Origin: Acropora yongei
Taxonomy: Eukaryota; Cnidaria; Anthozoa; Scleractinia; Acroporidae
Direction of reading: 5' to 3'
DNA length: 12,500 nucleotides
Assembly: GCA_014634225.1 (NCBI GenBank)
Contig: BLFN01000485.1
Coordinates: forward strand, 1,983,371 to 1,995,870
Shown: piece by piece, positions 1-7,974 of the stretch
Numbering within the stretch: position 1 is the stretch's first letter
Layout of the letters: each line of letters begins with the position of its first letter
Notes under the pieces: generated by a model
The model's database searches: none
The model's input: only the letters and a program-made list of their open reading frames with translations
What the model was told of the DNA's origin: nothing
Program-made: the position numbers and the translations under genes

Positions 1-109
1 GCGCATTTGCTATGTGGATATATTCAAATGCGCTTTACAACAGTTTGTGGGGGACTTTGCCCGACTGCTTTATGACGCAGTTCACAATCTTTTTTATGTA
101 ACAAGTAGA

Positions 110-143
<34 letters not shown>

Positions 144-238
144 ACAGACCACAACACCGGGAACTTCATGCTCTACTCTTTACGAATAGTGTGTGAGTTC
201 TTTAACGTCCCACAGTTATTTAAGGGTTGTGAGACGGA

Positions 239-278
<40 letters not shown>

Positions 279-279
279 G

Positions 280-323
<44 letters not shown>

Positions 324-408
324 ATTATTTTAAGACCCAGAGCCGGAGTCGAACTCACAACCTCCCGCGTCATAGACCAATGCTCAACAACAGAGCTACC
401 GGGTCGCA
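1..408 (-). mobile_element. tRNA-derived SINE, 3' end cut by window edge
   Basis: Read on the minus strand, this element starts near 408 with a tRNA-like head (about 407-333) that has recognisable pol III A and B boxes and a GACCC/GGGTC pair at its ends. A tRNA-unrelated body follows, with the stretch GGGACGTTAAAGAACTCACA (rc of about 196-215), which I remember from invertebrate SINEs. The low-coordinate end carries a hairpin: GCGCATTTG at 1-9 pairs with CAAATGCGC at 25-33, like the short tail hairpins of such SINEs. The tail itself lies outside the window. The head folds poorly in the T-arm and anticodon stem, so this is not a functional tRNA. The open frame at 14-196 on the plus strand is a chance frame inside the SINE. 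Family name not assigned. Confidence 0.7.
345..398 (-). promoter_or_regulatory. RNA polymerase III internal promoter (A and B boxes) of the SINE
   Basis: On the minus strand, TAGCTCTGTTGTTGAG (398-383) fits the A box and AGTTCGACTCC (355-345) fits the B box, with spacing typical of a tRNA gene. These are what place the SINE head and orientation. Whether the boxes still drive transcription is unknown. Confidence 0.6.
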
Positions 409-874
409 GTAATCAGTGGTTAAAGCAACATTGTGAAATTAGTTATGTACAACATGTATAAACTTTGAAAACCAAAAGATTGAATCTAGGCCTTAGACTC
501 TAAAATGAGTTAACATTAAATAGAATGAAAATTAAAAGTTTGTTACAGTATGTTGTGTTTGAGATTGTATGAGACTATCATGAGCAAGCTGTCTTTTTCT
601 GTGTCGAAGTCAGAATTTTCCTGACAGAAAAGATCTTGGACAGTTCTTTAGTTGGAGAACACATCAGTTGGCTCCATGGGGGTTTGGACTATGTGTAGGT
701 GGTTAACGTGATATGGTGCAGGCATTTACAAAATAATTTAGAAAATTGGTTATGTAAACGTATTATTATTACCATACACTGAACAAGACATTTTGAAATG
801 TACACAGCCAACTTCAAAAACATAGTTGGAATTTTACCTTCTACCCAAATACATATTAAGTGGAAAATTGTTCT
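409..874. other. No gene seen between SINE and integrase pseudogene
   Basis: AT-rich sequence with stops in all frames and no repeat that I recognise. It lies downstream of the last exon of the minus-strand integrase gene, so it may include that gene's old 3' untranslated region. I see no clear AATAAA in the expected orientation close to the stop codon. Confidence 0.5.
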
Positions 875-1041
875 TCAAGTACAAAAATGCATCCATGCAG
901 TGTTTAGGCTCAACCTCACAGGGGATGGTATAAGGTCCTCACAAGCTTTCCAGAAGTCTGGATGAAGAAAATCTGATGGAGTTTGTAGTGCCCCTGAATG
1001 GGAAGCAACTTCCTTTAGCTGGTCTTCTGTCACAGGCCATC
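875..1041 (-). pseudogene. Integrase pseudogene exon 4: C-terminus
   Basis: The exon follows the acceptor CTCTCTTTCAG (ends at 1042). Its first two bases complete the Gly codon begun in exon 3, and 54 further codons run open to TGA at 877-875. The peptide W-P-V-T-E-D-Q-L-K-E-V-A, then D-F-L-H-P-D-F-W-K-A-C-E, resembles the conserved tail of this integrase family as I remember it. It is intact within itself. The last dozen residues, after P-S-P-V-R, are not recognisably conserved. Confidence 0.82.
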
Positions 1042-1547
1042 CTGAAAGAGAGCATGTCGGTTGAAATCCTTTTACAATAAATTATTGGGTTTTTATTTGC
1101 TAACTACTCAGTTTCAGGTGCATTATCAATTTTATTAGTGTTCCACTGTTATGGCTTTCCGCATCCTTGACAAATAGTGCAAACTGTCCAGCAAATGTTA
1201 TTATTTACATAAAAAAGTTTCCGGAAAGGATAGAAGTGATGATCTAGATTGAAAACCATTGACACTTTAGAGCTAGACTTTATGAACTCAGCATTGTATG
1301 ATGCAATGTGACTCAAAAATTAATGATAAGGAATTGGTTTCCTTCATGACTTTGCTTTTGTAGGGTACACAATAACAAATCACTACTATTAAAGGTAATT
1401 CATTATAAATTTATATGATATAGGGTGAATCAGAGTTGTGAAATGTCAAAGTTTTTCAAGTTTCATTGCATGTGACAGAACTACTACTGAGCATCAACAA
1501 TTTTATTGCCTGATTGAAGCAAACTGATTAGCTATAGGATTCTTTAC
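1042..1547 (-). other. Intron 3 of integrase pseudogene (506 bp)
   Basis: GTAAAG at the 5' end and CTCTCTTTCAG at the 3' end on the minus strand; it splits a Gly codon after its first base. No other feature is seen inside. Confidence 0.75.
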
Positions 1548-1717
1548 CACACTCTTCCAACCCATATTCTTGTGGAAAGTTATAAATATGATCCGGCACT
1601 CCATCAGGAAGAGAAGTATTTTCCTGTCTTCTGATTCTGTGAGTGTTCCAGATGGTTTCTCGAAACGAGTCTAGCTGTTTTTATATCACCGGAATTAAAA
1701 TGAAAGCCAACAGCATC
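1548..1717 (-). pseudogene. Integrase pseudogene exon 3: post-catalytic W-N-x-H-R region
   Basis: The exon starts after the acceptor TTTTCCCTCAG (ends at 1718) and its first base completes the Arg codon begun in exon 2. It reads M-L-L-A-F-I-L-I-P-V-I, a TAA stop (1683-1681) where the family usually has Gln, then K-Q-L-D-S-F-R-E-T-I-W-N-T-H-R-I-R and L-P-D-G-V-P-D-H-I-Y. It ends E-E-C plus one base at the donor TGTG|GTAAAG (1548/1547). The 170 bp give 56 codons plus one base on each side, exactly as the flanking phases require. A single C-to-T change of CAA to TAA accounts for the stop. Confidence 0.85.
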
Positions 1718-2141
1718 CTGAGGGAAAATGAAAAATAAGAAGGTAAAGGTTATGTACTACCATAACTAGAACTTACATTTGGATATGAAAAGATTACGCC
1801 CAGGCCTTGTTTTGTACTGTTATCAACAACCTGACTTAATCTAAAACACTTTAGGAAACCGAGTTTGTATTTCTCACATTTTTTTAAGATTACAAAGTGA
1901 CACTAACAGACACTTTTGTGATGGGCTTTGATAATATTTTGGCCAAAAGTATGGTTAAACCACTTGTAGATCCATCTGAATCTTTTCTTAAGCTACCGGT
2001 CCCCAAGGAAGATGTCCTGTGTAATCTTATTCTCAGAGGATGCACCATAAGCAATACTCCTAACTATTTTTTTTGCAAAATATGCATTTTTTTCCACATG
2101 GGTAACGCATGTCATCCAACAAAGACAAATTAGATGATTAC
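1718..2141 (-). other. Intron 2 of integrase pseudogene (424 bp)
   Basis: GTAATC at the 5' end and a pyrimidine-rich CCCTCAG at the 3' end on the minus strand; it splits an Arg codon between bases 2 and 3. The plus-strand open frame at 1897-2133 falls inside it and has no recognisable product. Confidence 0.75.
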
Positions 2142-2255
2142 CTATGGGTCCCATTGTCTGCGTCATATAGGCCTTTGTCTTTCAGCATACAGAGCTGCAC
2201 TTGAAAATATCTTTCTAATCTCTCGTGTAACTCCCTCCGCCAACGCTTAATGTTA
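2142..2255 (-). pseudogene. Integrase pseudogene exon 2: third catalytic region
   Basis: In frame from 2254 this encodes N-I-K-R-W-R-R-E-L-H-E-R-L-E-R-Y-F and then L-K-D-K-G-L-Y-D-A-D-N-G-T-H. The family normally has I-E-R-W-W-R-E-L-H here, with the Glu as third catalytic residue. In this copy Glu is Lys (AAG, 2248-2246) and the second Trp is Arg (CGG, 2239-2237). The donor CATAG|GTAATC at 2142/2141 is good and leaves two bases of a codon, which exon 3 completes. The acceptor ACAG at 2259-2256 leaves one extra T before the frame. The exon is too short to show as a long ORF. Confidence 0.85.
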
Positions 2256-2422
2256 CTGTCAATTAATTAGACACTGCAATAAGTACAGAACGCTAACAGT
2301 TGTCTTTACATTTATATTACACCACTTCTTGACTTCTTGATATATACTACACACGCACATTATAGGCACACACATGTATCGTTATCCCAAACCAAAAATT
2401 TGTTATAATTCATACTATCTAC
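2256..2422 (-). other. Intron 1 of integrase pseudogene (167 bp)
   Basis: It begins GTAGAT and ends TTGACAG on the minus strand and separates Y-G-P-S-T-A-N from the third catalytic region. Unlike the other two introns, using these ends leaves the frame off by one base, so either the acceptor has been altered, a base was gained, or this is an insertion that only looks like an intron. An inner candidate acceptor TTATTGCAG lies about 18 bases earlier but adds a stop. Confidence 0.6.
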
Positions 2423-3099
2423 CGGATTTGCTGTTGATGGTCCATACACAACTGTATCAGTTGGTTCTATGTCGCCATGGTTTTGTCTTAGAAATACCTG
2501 CATGGTGGCCATTATGCCAGTTTCACTGCCCCTGTCTACTCTTATGATTGAAGATCCCTATATTCGTAAAGGTACTCCAAATACAACCGACCGATAAGCT
2601 TTGGATCACAGTTGGTCACAAACACTCTTAACCATACCAATTTACTTCTTGAGGTATCAACGCTGCCATATACTGCAAGCGGGGATGTCCTGTTCTGATA
2701 TCCAATTAATTTGTCATGACCGTCCATGGAATGGACCCAATTAACTCCTTTTGTCGTAAACTGCTTCTTAACTTTCTTATTCCTCTTGGTGGGACATCTT
2801 GCCGCCAGACCATCAGGGTCGAGATCAAACATAACATCGTGCACTAAATCTCTTGGTACATTGAGTTTGTACTCTTGTCTCAACCAATTTTGCATTGCTC
2901 TATACCCAAGAAGACACCCAGAACCGTCAAGTTCATTCTTCACTGCTTCCTTTACTTCTTCAACCGAAATTCTTGTGTCAGGGAAGTGTATATCAAACTC
3001 TCGAAGTCTTCTATCAAGAGAACGAAGACTCCACGCATACTGTGGAAAGTCTCGTACGAGAAAGTTTAATATATTTTTTTTTATTATTTTTAACATCAA
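2423..3099 (-). pseudogene. Integrase pseudogene exon 1: N-terminus plus first two catalytic Asp
   Basis: The frame is open for 185 codons from an ATG at 3099 to TAA at 2542-2544. Residues 11-38 (FP-Q-Y-A-W-S-L-R-S-L-D-R-R-L) resemble the family's N-terminal helical region, and residues 118-165 form the first strand block of the integrase fold with D126. Below about 2566 the homologous reading moves to another frame, giving R-V-D-R-G-S-E-T-G, F-L-R-Q-N-H-G-D and Y-G-P-S-T-A-N, and runs to the donor CCG|GTAGAT at 2423/2422. A shift of one base explains the change. The first residues (MMLKIIKKN) come from AT-rich sequence and may not be real; CTTTCCACAG ending at 3040 is a usable acceptor that would start the exon at 3039 in the same frame. 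Confidence 0.85.
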
Positions 3100-3180
3100 T
3101 CAATTCTTTGTTTTGATTGCACTTTGTTTTTAAAGTTGTTTCGCTTTCTAAATCGGTTTTTGTTGCACTTGTAACTGCTT

Positions 3181-3340
3181 AGTAATTTAACTTCGATTTT
3201 ACTTTAATTATCCAATTTGATTTCTTTTTTATTTAGTTTTGCTTTTACATAAGATGTCTAAGTACTTTAATTTTGATTTTACCTTGATTATTCAGTTTAA
3301 TTTCTGATTGAGTTGGTTTTAATTTTATATCAGATATTTT
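3181..3340. repeat. Two-copy 80-bp direct tandem duplication, T-rich
   Basis: 3181-3260 and 3261-3340 align without gaps at about 60 of 80 positions by my count. Both share blocks such as GATTTTAC and AGAT at the same offset. The pair lies just 5' of the integrase pseudogene, in a T-rich stretch of the plus strand. Function unknown; it may be a degenerate minisatellite. Confidence 0.6.
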
Positions 3341-4050
3341 TTTCGGAAAATCTTTACAAAACAACGTAAAATATGAATGGCAAACATCGGCCACCATACT
3401 CTAGAACCTGCGTAAGTTCCGAAATAAGCGCCTTACAGTAGGTATTATGTCAAACTTAGGTAATGACTGTGTTTCATTTAAAGCCTACAGGAGTTCTAGA
3501 AATTGTCAACAAGTAAGCCTTACGCAAGTAAGTGCAAGTCAGTTCCACGTAAATTTGAGGGTCCAACATAGGTTTGGTGAGATGCGGAATAAAGCTTAAA
3601 ATCGAGGCGGGTTGTGGGATGATAGAAATCTTTAAGGCAGGATGCGGGGTTTAAAACACCTGCGAGACCGAGATGATCTCCATTTCTAAGTCATGGAAGC
3701 CTATTGAGAGTATGTCATTTTCAGCACTGCAAAGCCACGTAAGTAGCCTATTAGGTAAAATATGGTGGTGTACTGAAACAAATGAGACTACACAAGGTGA
3801 GATCGGAAAGGGATAAAAATGCTCGTTGGTGCGAGCGAGATGTGGGTTTCAGAGAGCCTATTCAGGCCCTGACATGCATGAGTGATTTGTTATCAGCGAT
3901 CGTTTGGTGAAGAGGATTGATGTATCATTAGTAAAGCTGAGTATCGAATGAGAGTGCTTTTCTTTTCTTATTCTTTGAGTTCCAATCATTTTATTTTCAA
4001 ATAAAATTGGACAAAGTTGTGGGTTTACAGATCTACACAATTTTTTTCTC
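3341..4050. other. No gene seen; unassigned sequence
   Basis: No convincing frame or RNA gene. Around 3575-3660 there are loosely repeated GATGCGG words in a G-rich stretch that could be an old dispersed repeat. The minus-strand frame at 3858-4073 shows no recognisable product and runs into repeat copy A, so I do not call it a gene. Confidence 0.4.
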
Positions 4051-4457
4051 CCACACATAAAATCAAGACGCAAGATAATTATTTATTTAACTCATCTCAA
4101 CTTGACATCTTTTATTTGCTTCGGTTGTTACTCACATGAATTAAAAGTTTACTGGTTTTATTGTTAGAACATTTTATAAAGATTAGTTCAGTGGATGTTT
4201 CCTGTGCCTTCATCCCATATCTTAGCGAGTTGAAAGTGGGCAGCCCATCCTTTCCGCCAAATCACACAATTGCCTCTTCGTAACAGCAAATTCTCGCAGA
4301 TCCCTTTCCCACCTCTTCATTCCCCTTTTCTGTCAAAAAGACGGAGAAATAGAAAAACGGTAATCACCTGATATACCTATGAATTACTGAAAAAGAAATA
4401 AATATCGAATTACCAGAAGTAAATATCGAATTACCCTTATGTGTCCTTAGGCAGCCA

Positions 4458-4735
4458 TGAGCTGAAGTCTCCCCAGCCCCACACCCCGCCCCCGCTTCTG
4501 CCGGCCGTGTTTTCGATCGGTAAATGAACATGAGGTTTAAAATGAAATACACCGGTACGTTCTTTTCTCGTGCCAGTTATATCTTATCTTTAATGAAATA
4601 ACACGAACACAAATGTAGTCTTATTAATGAGTTAGATACTAATGCAAAAGTTTTGTCCTCTTCAACAGCATTGACCCCCCCTCCCCCCTTAATGTCGATC
4701 AACTAAATTGCTTCTCAGATAAACGGGACAAGAAA
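4458..4735. other. Segment present only in repeat copy A
   Basis: Between the shared anchors around 4440 and 4750, copy A has about 280 bp that copy B replaces with about 30 bp. It begins with a C-rich part and ends with a C-rich run (about 4674-4688). It could be an insertion in A or a deletion in B. No end repeats were found. Confidence 0.45.
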
Positions 4736-5083
4736 CGTTTCATGTTTTATGAGAATCAAGGATTTAAAGCCACTCCCCGTATTAAGAAATGGCCTCTTGT
4801 TGCGGATCAAATTCCTGTTGTTTGAATCTACGGCGAGCTTATTTCCTCGGAAGCTAGTGAAGTCGATCATCCGCAAATTGTCGGTGAATGAGAGAAGATG
4901 TTTCAGGGGAGAGGTGAGCCTCAAATTGCGCTTCATCGTGTTGTAAACAAGATGAGTACCAAGAAAAGGACCTCTGCATTTTTTCTAGAATTATCAGGTT
5001 GATTTCGCGTCTGCAATTGCTTGCCAACGGGTAATAGTCTGGGCGCATGCGTGTAAAAGGGCCCGAATGCGTGCACGGAAGTT

Positions 5084-5325
5084 AAAAGAAAAAAAAGGGA
5101 ACTTTATTTAAGTTTCAAATCTAACTAGCGTTCGTGGTACGCTAATTGGGGACACTGTGAATTGAAATTAACACGAATCAAATGTAATCAGAAATTATGT
5201 AGGTTTGTGACGAGAGGGGAAAACCGGAGTACGCGGGGAAAAACTTCTCAGAGCAGAGTAAAGAACCAACAAACTCGATGTGAGGCGAGTGCTCTCGCCA
5301 CTACGCAACCACTGGTCTCCTGCAG
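5084..5325 (-). mobile_element. Second tRNA-derived SINE, inserted in copy A, B box missing
   Basis: On the minus strand from about 5325 it begins with a tRNA-like head, GCGTAGTGGCGAGAGCACTC (rc of 5287-5306), a usable A box. The body includes TTGGTTCTTTACTCTGC and TTTTCCCCGCGTACTCCGG, which I recall from an abundant coral SINE. It ends in an AAATAAAG-type tail followed by a C/T run. In fuller copies of this family a B box should lie between the A box and the body; here the head passes straight into the body, so an internal deletion is likely. Copy B lacks the whole segment, so it probably inserted after the A/B duplication. Target-site duplication is not clear. The plus-strand frame at 5162-5374 is chance. 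Confidence 0.65.
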
Positions 5326-5789
5326 AAAAACTCCTATTCAGCGATTAGGAAATTTAAAAAGACAAACGACCTAGGCCTCTTTGTTTATTTACGATGAGTT
5401 GTCCCGGAGAAAGATTAAAGACAACAGTGTGGACCTCCACAAAATGACACATTTTGCGATACATACCTTAAACCCACTTGTCGTAGCTATGGGATTCCAA
5501 GTGCTCAGCGATTCATTGAATAACATCGCCAGGCAAACCAGACCTAAAAGAAGGGAAAATCTAGAATTCATTGCTTGTGCTGAAGGTTAGTGGTTCGTTC
5601 TTCACAGTAACAGAGTGGACTTTTTAGTTTGAATCTTCTTTAAGTGAGCGCTCCTGACTGATTGAGGTAGCTCTTTACTACTTATGACTTACTTCTGCCT
5701 GTATTGACGCTATTCATATATAGGTATAATATACCGTGATGCCAAACTACGACACGTGGCATGCAAATAGTATTGCAAATGCCCTGTTA

Positions 5790-6030
5790 AAAACCTTGAA
5801 ATGATGAAATTAGCAAAGATAACGTTGCTATTCAGTTAAGTTGAAAGAGACTAGTTAAGAAGCAGGAGATTAGGAGTCAGTCAAATAATCGAAATTGTTT
5901 AGCACAGCTGTTACTTAATGTTTTCTTCCGCTGGTAAACAAAGTTGTTAAGGTGTGAGACCACAAACTCTGTCCAGAAATGAATGATACGTCACTATATT
6001 TCGAATTTTCTCCATCATTACCACAGCTGG
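5790..6030. other. Segment present only in repeat copy A
   Basis: Copy A has about 240 bp between the shared octamer-containing block (5748-5771) and the shared block that begins near GGCGAGTGAAGGGTAAATAA; copy B has about 20 bp there. No recognisable element was found inside. Confidence 0.45.
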
Positions 6031-6671
6031 ACACTGTAGGCGAGTGAAGGGTAAATAACGTTGAATTTAGATTACTGCTTAGATTCCCCTTTTTACAATA
6101 AAATTACAATCCCTGAAGTCAAAATTCAACAAAAGAAGTCCTATATCTGCAGGGTATGTAAAAAGAAGCTATTTAATAAGCTCCATAGACTAAAGACGCC
6201 CCTCAATTTATGGTCGTTAACCATTGACCGCATTAATTAACCATGATAGCAAACACTCACAAAGCGTCCTAACTATACTAATATTCAATTCAATATCACC
6301 TGTCTGCAACTTTTTCAATTGAAAATCTATCTATAGATATGAAACCTTTGTCGGCTCATGAGTTTTGTGAATCCCAAGATATTTTGGATTTATAATCCGT
6401 TTATGGATTCTCTATCCAAAAGGCAAAATTCGTATTTGGATTCGAGAATCCGTTTTCGAATTTTTCTCCCGAAAAGAACACGTCCTATACAGCTATCTTT
6501 TGATGCAGGAATAAATACTACTTCAGTGTTGTGTATTTAATGGTAGCGTTACTTTGTTTGTAATGTTTATATCGTTTCTACAGTTATATCGTGTGGGAGA
6601 TGCATGTACGAGGTGATCAAAATTACATTTGGAACTTTTAATCTGTGTTTACAGTAACGTTTTCTTGGACT

Positions 6672-6673
<2 letters not shown>

Positions 6674-6726
<53 letters not shown>
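6674..6726. repeat. (TAA)n microsatellite
   Basis: About 17 near-perfect AAT/TAA units, directly after the end of repeat copy A. It may be the tail of a retroelement or a plain microsatellite. Confidence 0.97.
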
Positions 6727-6729
<3 letters not shown>

Positions 6730-6742
6730 GAGCGGTCTTGTT
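6725..6742. repeat. Short hairpin next to the (TAA)n tract
   Basis: AACAAGA (6725-6731) and TCTTGTT (6736-6742) form a perfect 7-bp stem with a GCGG loop. It is short enough to be chance. Confidence 0.4.
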
Positions 6743-7334
6743 TTGAGAACCAAAGACTTGGATTGAAATACTTTATTTTTCCCTAATATTCATTTCGTCA
6801 ATTTGGGACGAAAGCCGACATGGAAGTCTCATAATAAGAAGAATCCGTTAGTTGCTGTTTTACACGTGACATTTAGTTCGTATTTATTTGCAAAATTTAC
6901 GATAAGCAAGACCAAAACAGATGCAAAGTCTCCTTCATGGCGATTGTCTTATAAATGAAATATTTTTACACGCGAAATCCTTTTCGCAGCCAAAAAAAAA
7001 AGAAATAATAATATTAATAATAATAACAAAAACAAGTAACATTCGAACTGTTTGCGGTCGCACGGTGTTCTATCGCTGAAGCCGAAACATCTGTCCATGG
7101 GCAAATTACAGGCAAATTAACATAGACACCAGTATGTTAAATATAGAAGGCAAAGCACTGGCTTTGAAAGTAACTCCCAGGATTGTGATATGCTTTTTAG
7201 CTTAGCATGCACAAATCAGGTTTATGTATGCTCGGAGGTAGTGCAACTATCAAATGGGAATCATGTTTTTCACTTTTAAATATACATGGTTAATAATACG
7301 TCGATAAAGCGTGGAACGATTAATATTGTCGTGG
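6743..7334. other. No gene seen; A-rich and AAT-rich patch at 6992-7037
   Basis: No credible frame. An A10 run followed by irregular AAT/AAC units (6992-7037) looks like a decayed poly(A) or microsatellite tail, possibly of an unidentified plus-strand retroelement whose body I cannot recognise. Confidence 0.45.
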
Positions 7335-7640
7335 TTAAGTGATCTGTTGTAAATGCTTTCGAGGCCGAAATCCTCCGACTCTCCATGACAGGCTTATCGC
7401 ACTTAGGACCAAAATATCAAACAGCTCTGTAGTAACGCGTTCGTATTGAGGTGAGCTACCAGCTCCAATGTTTTTATCTTCGTGTAACGCATTATCTGGG
7501 AACGTGGCAGTTTCTTTTTTAATATGAAGGCATGAATAAAGCAATAGTCGAATTGAGGCTGTGTTGCTTGAGGCATTGCGGGACAGCAGAACTACATTCG
7601 ACTTCAGTGCCCGCATCCCGTGGATAAAAGCAAGGCTCAT
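7335..7640 (-). CDS. Unrecognised 101-codon ORF
   Basis: The frame is open from ATG at 7640 to TAA at 7335. The translation is of balanced composition, without membrane segments or a signal peptide, and has a basic C-terminus (R-P-R-K-H-L-Q-Q). I recognise no domain. It lies in the non-duplicated spacer between repeat copies A and B. Similar translated stretches may occur in dispersed coral repeats, so this could equally be a fragment of an unclassified repeat. Chance cannot be excluded at this length. Confidence 0.2.
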   Translation of the reverse strand: MSLAFIHGMRALKSNVVLLSRNASSNTASIRLLLYSCLHIKKETATFPDNALHEDKNIGAGSSPQYERVTTELFDILVLSAISLSWRVGGFRPRKHLQQIT

Positions 7641-7974
7641 AAGAGGGAAGGGTCAATTTATTATGATTGTTGTGTTTTGTACAACGTTAACGTAAACCTC
7701 GTTCGTGCATATCGTCAATTTTTTCGCTCTCTTTATTTTTGGTCGCATTTCAGAAAGCAAATAACCTTTCAGACAGTGGTCAATGCAGTTTAATTCTTCA
7801 TTAGGTCATGTAGACGACAAATATTTAGTCTAACAAAGCTTCAAGAAGAAAAAGATTGCGTACAAACAAGTCATGAGCATAATGGTGGCATGACTTCATG
7901 TCAATCCCCATGATCTCCATTTCCAGTATTTCCAAGTTTTCTGGTATCTAGTCGACGTGCATAGCTAGACTCTA
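7641..7974. other. No gene seen
   Basis: AT-rich spacer with no long frame, RNA gene or repeat that I can support. Confidence 0.5.

Larger units (their letters stand above)
875..3099 (-). pseudogene. Integrase-core (DDE) gene, four exons, decayed
   Basis: This is a split gene related to the retroviral-type integrase-core family often annotated as an uncharacterised 'integrase core domain' protein in cnidarians, fish and fungi. Exon 1 (3099-2423) holds a helical N-terminal region, then W121-V-H-S-M-D126, the presumed first catalytic Asp, and after a frameshift the presumed second Asp at 2536-2534 in R-V-D-R-G-S-E-T-G. Exon 2 (2255-2142) carries the third catalytic region, exon 3 (1717-1548) a conserved W-N-T-H-R-I-R motif, exon 4 (1041-875) the C-terminus and a TGA stop. 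Introns 2 and 3 have GT-AG ends and restore the frame exactly. Damage: a frameshift near 2545-2566, Lys in place of Glu at 2248-2246, a poor intron 1 junction, and TAA at 1683-1681. The 5' end is uncertain; homology is convincing only from about 3070, and an acceptor at 3040 is an alternative. It could be a transposase or a domesticated host gene that later died. Confidence 0.85.
4051..6655 (+). repeat. Repeat copy A (about 2.6 kb), diverged direct copy of 9511-12500
   Basis: Alignable blocks occur in the same order and orientation in copy B: 4052-4188 with 9511-9640, 4226-4430 with 10680-10880, 4755-5080 with 10925-11233, 5326-5530 with 11245-11450, 5690-5790 with 11480-11515 and 11735-11800, and 6030-6655 with 11805-12495. 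Identity is high inside blocks (two blocks of 23 and 24 identical bases) but low overall, with indels of 100-280 bp. Segments at about 4458-4735, 5084-5325 and 5790-6030 have no partner in copy B. No transposase, reverse transcriptase or terminal repeat is visible. It may be an old segmental duplication or two copies of an unclassified non-autonomous element. The strand is given only as orientation relative to copy B. Confidence 0.75.

Noticed and set aside
333..407. Functional tRNA gene on the minus strand
   Set aside because: A and B boxes are present but the T-arm and anticodon stem have several mismatches, and the sequence continues into a SINE body.
1897..2133. 78-codon plus-strand ORF
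   Set aside because: It lies inside intron 2 of the minus-strand integrase gene and has no recognisable product.
2726..3133. Plus-strand ORFs at 2726-3133, 2875-3069 and 2895-3116
   Set aside because: They are antisense shadows of integrase exon 1.
5381..5590. Plus-strand ORF similar to 11216-11458, sharing K-M-x-H-F-A-I-H-T-L and D-S-L-N-N-I
   Set aside because: The shared part coincides with a block of near-identical DNA in the repeat copies, the minus strand is equally open and similar, and no known domain fits.
7442..7475. Minus-strand GGTAGCTCACCTC resembling a pol III A box of a third SINE
   Set aside because: No B box lies at the proper distance and no SINE body or tail follows.
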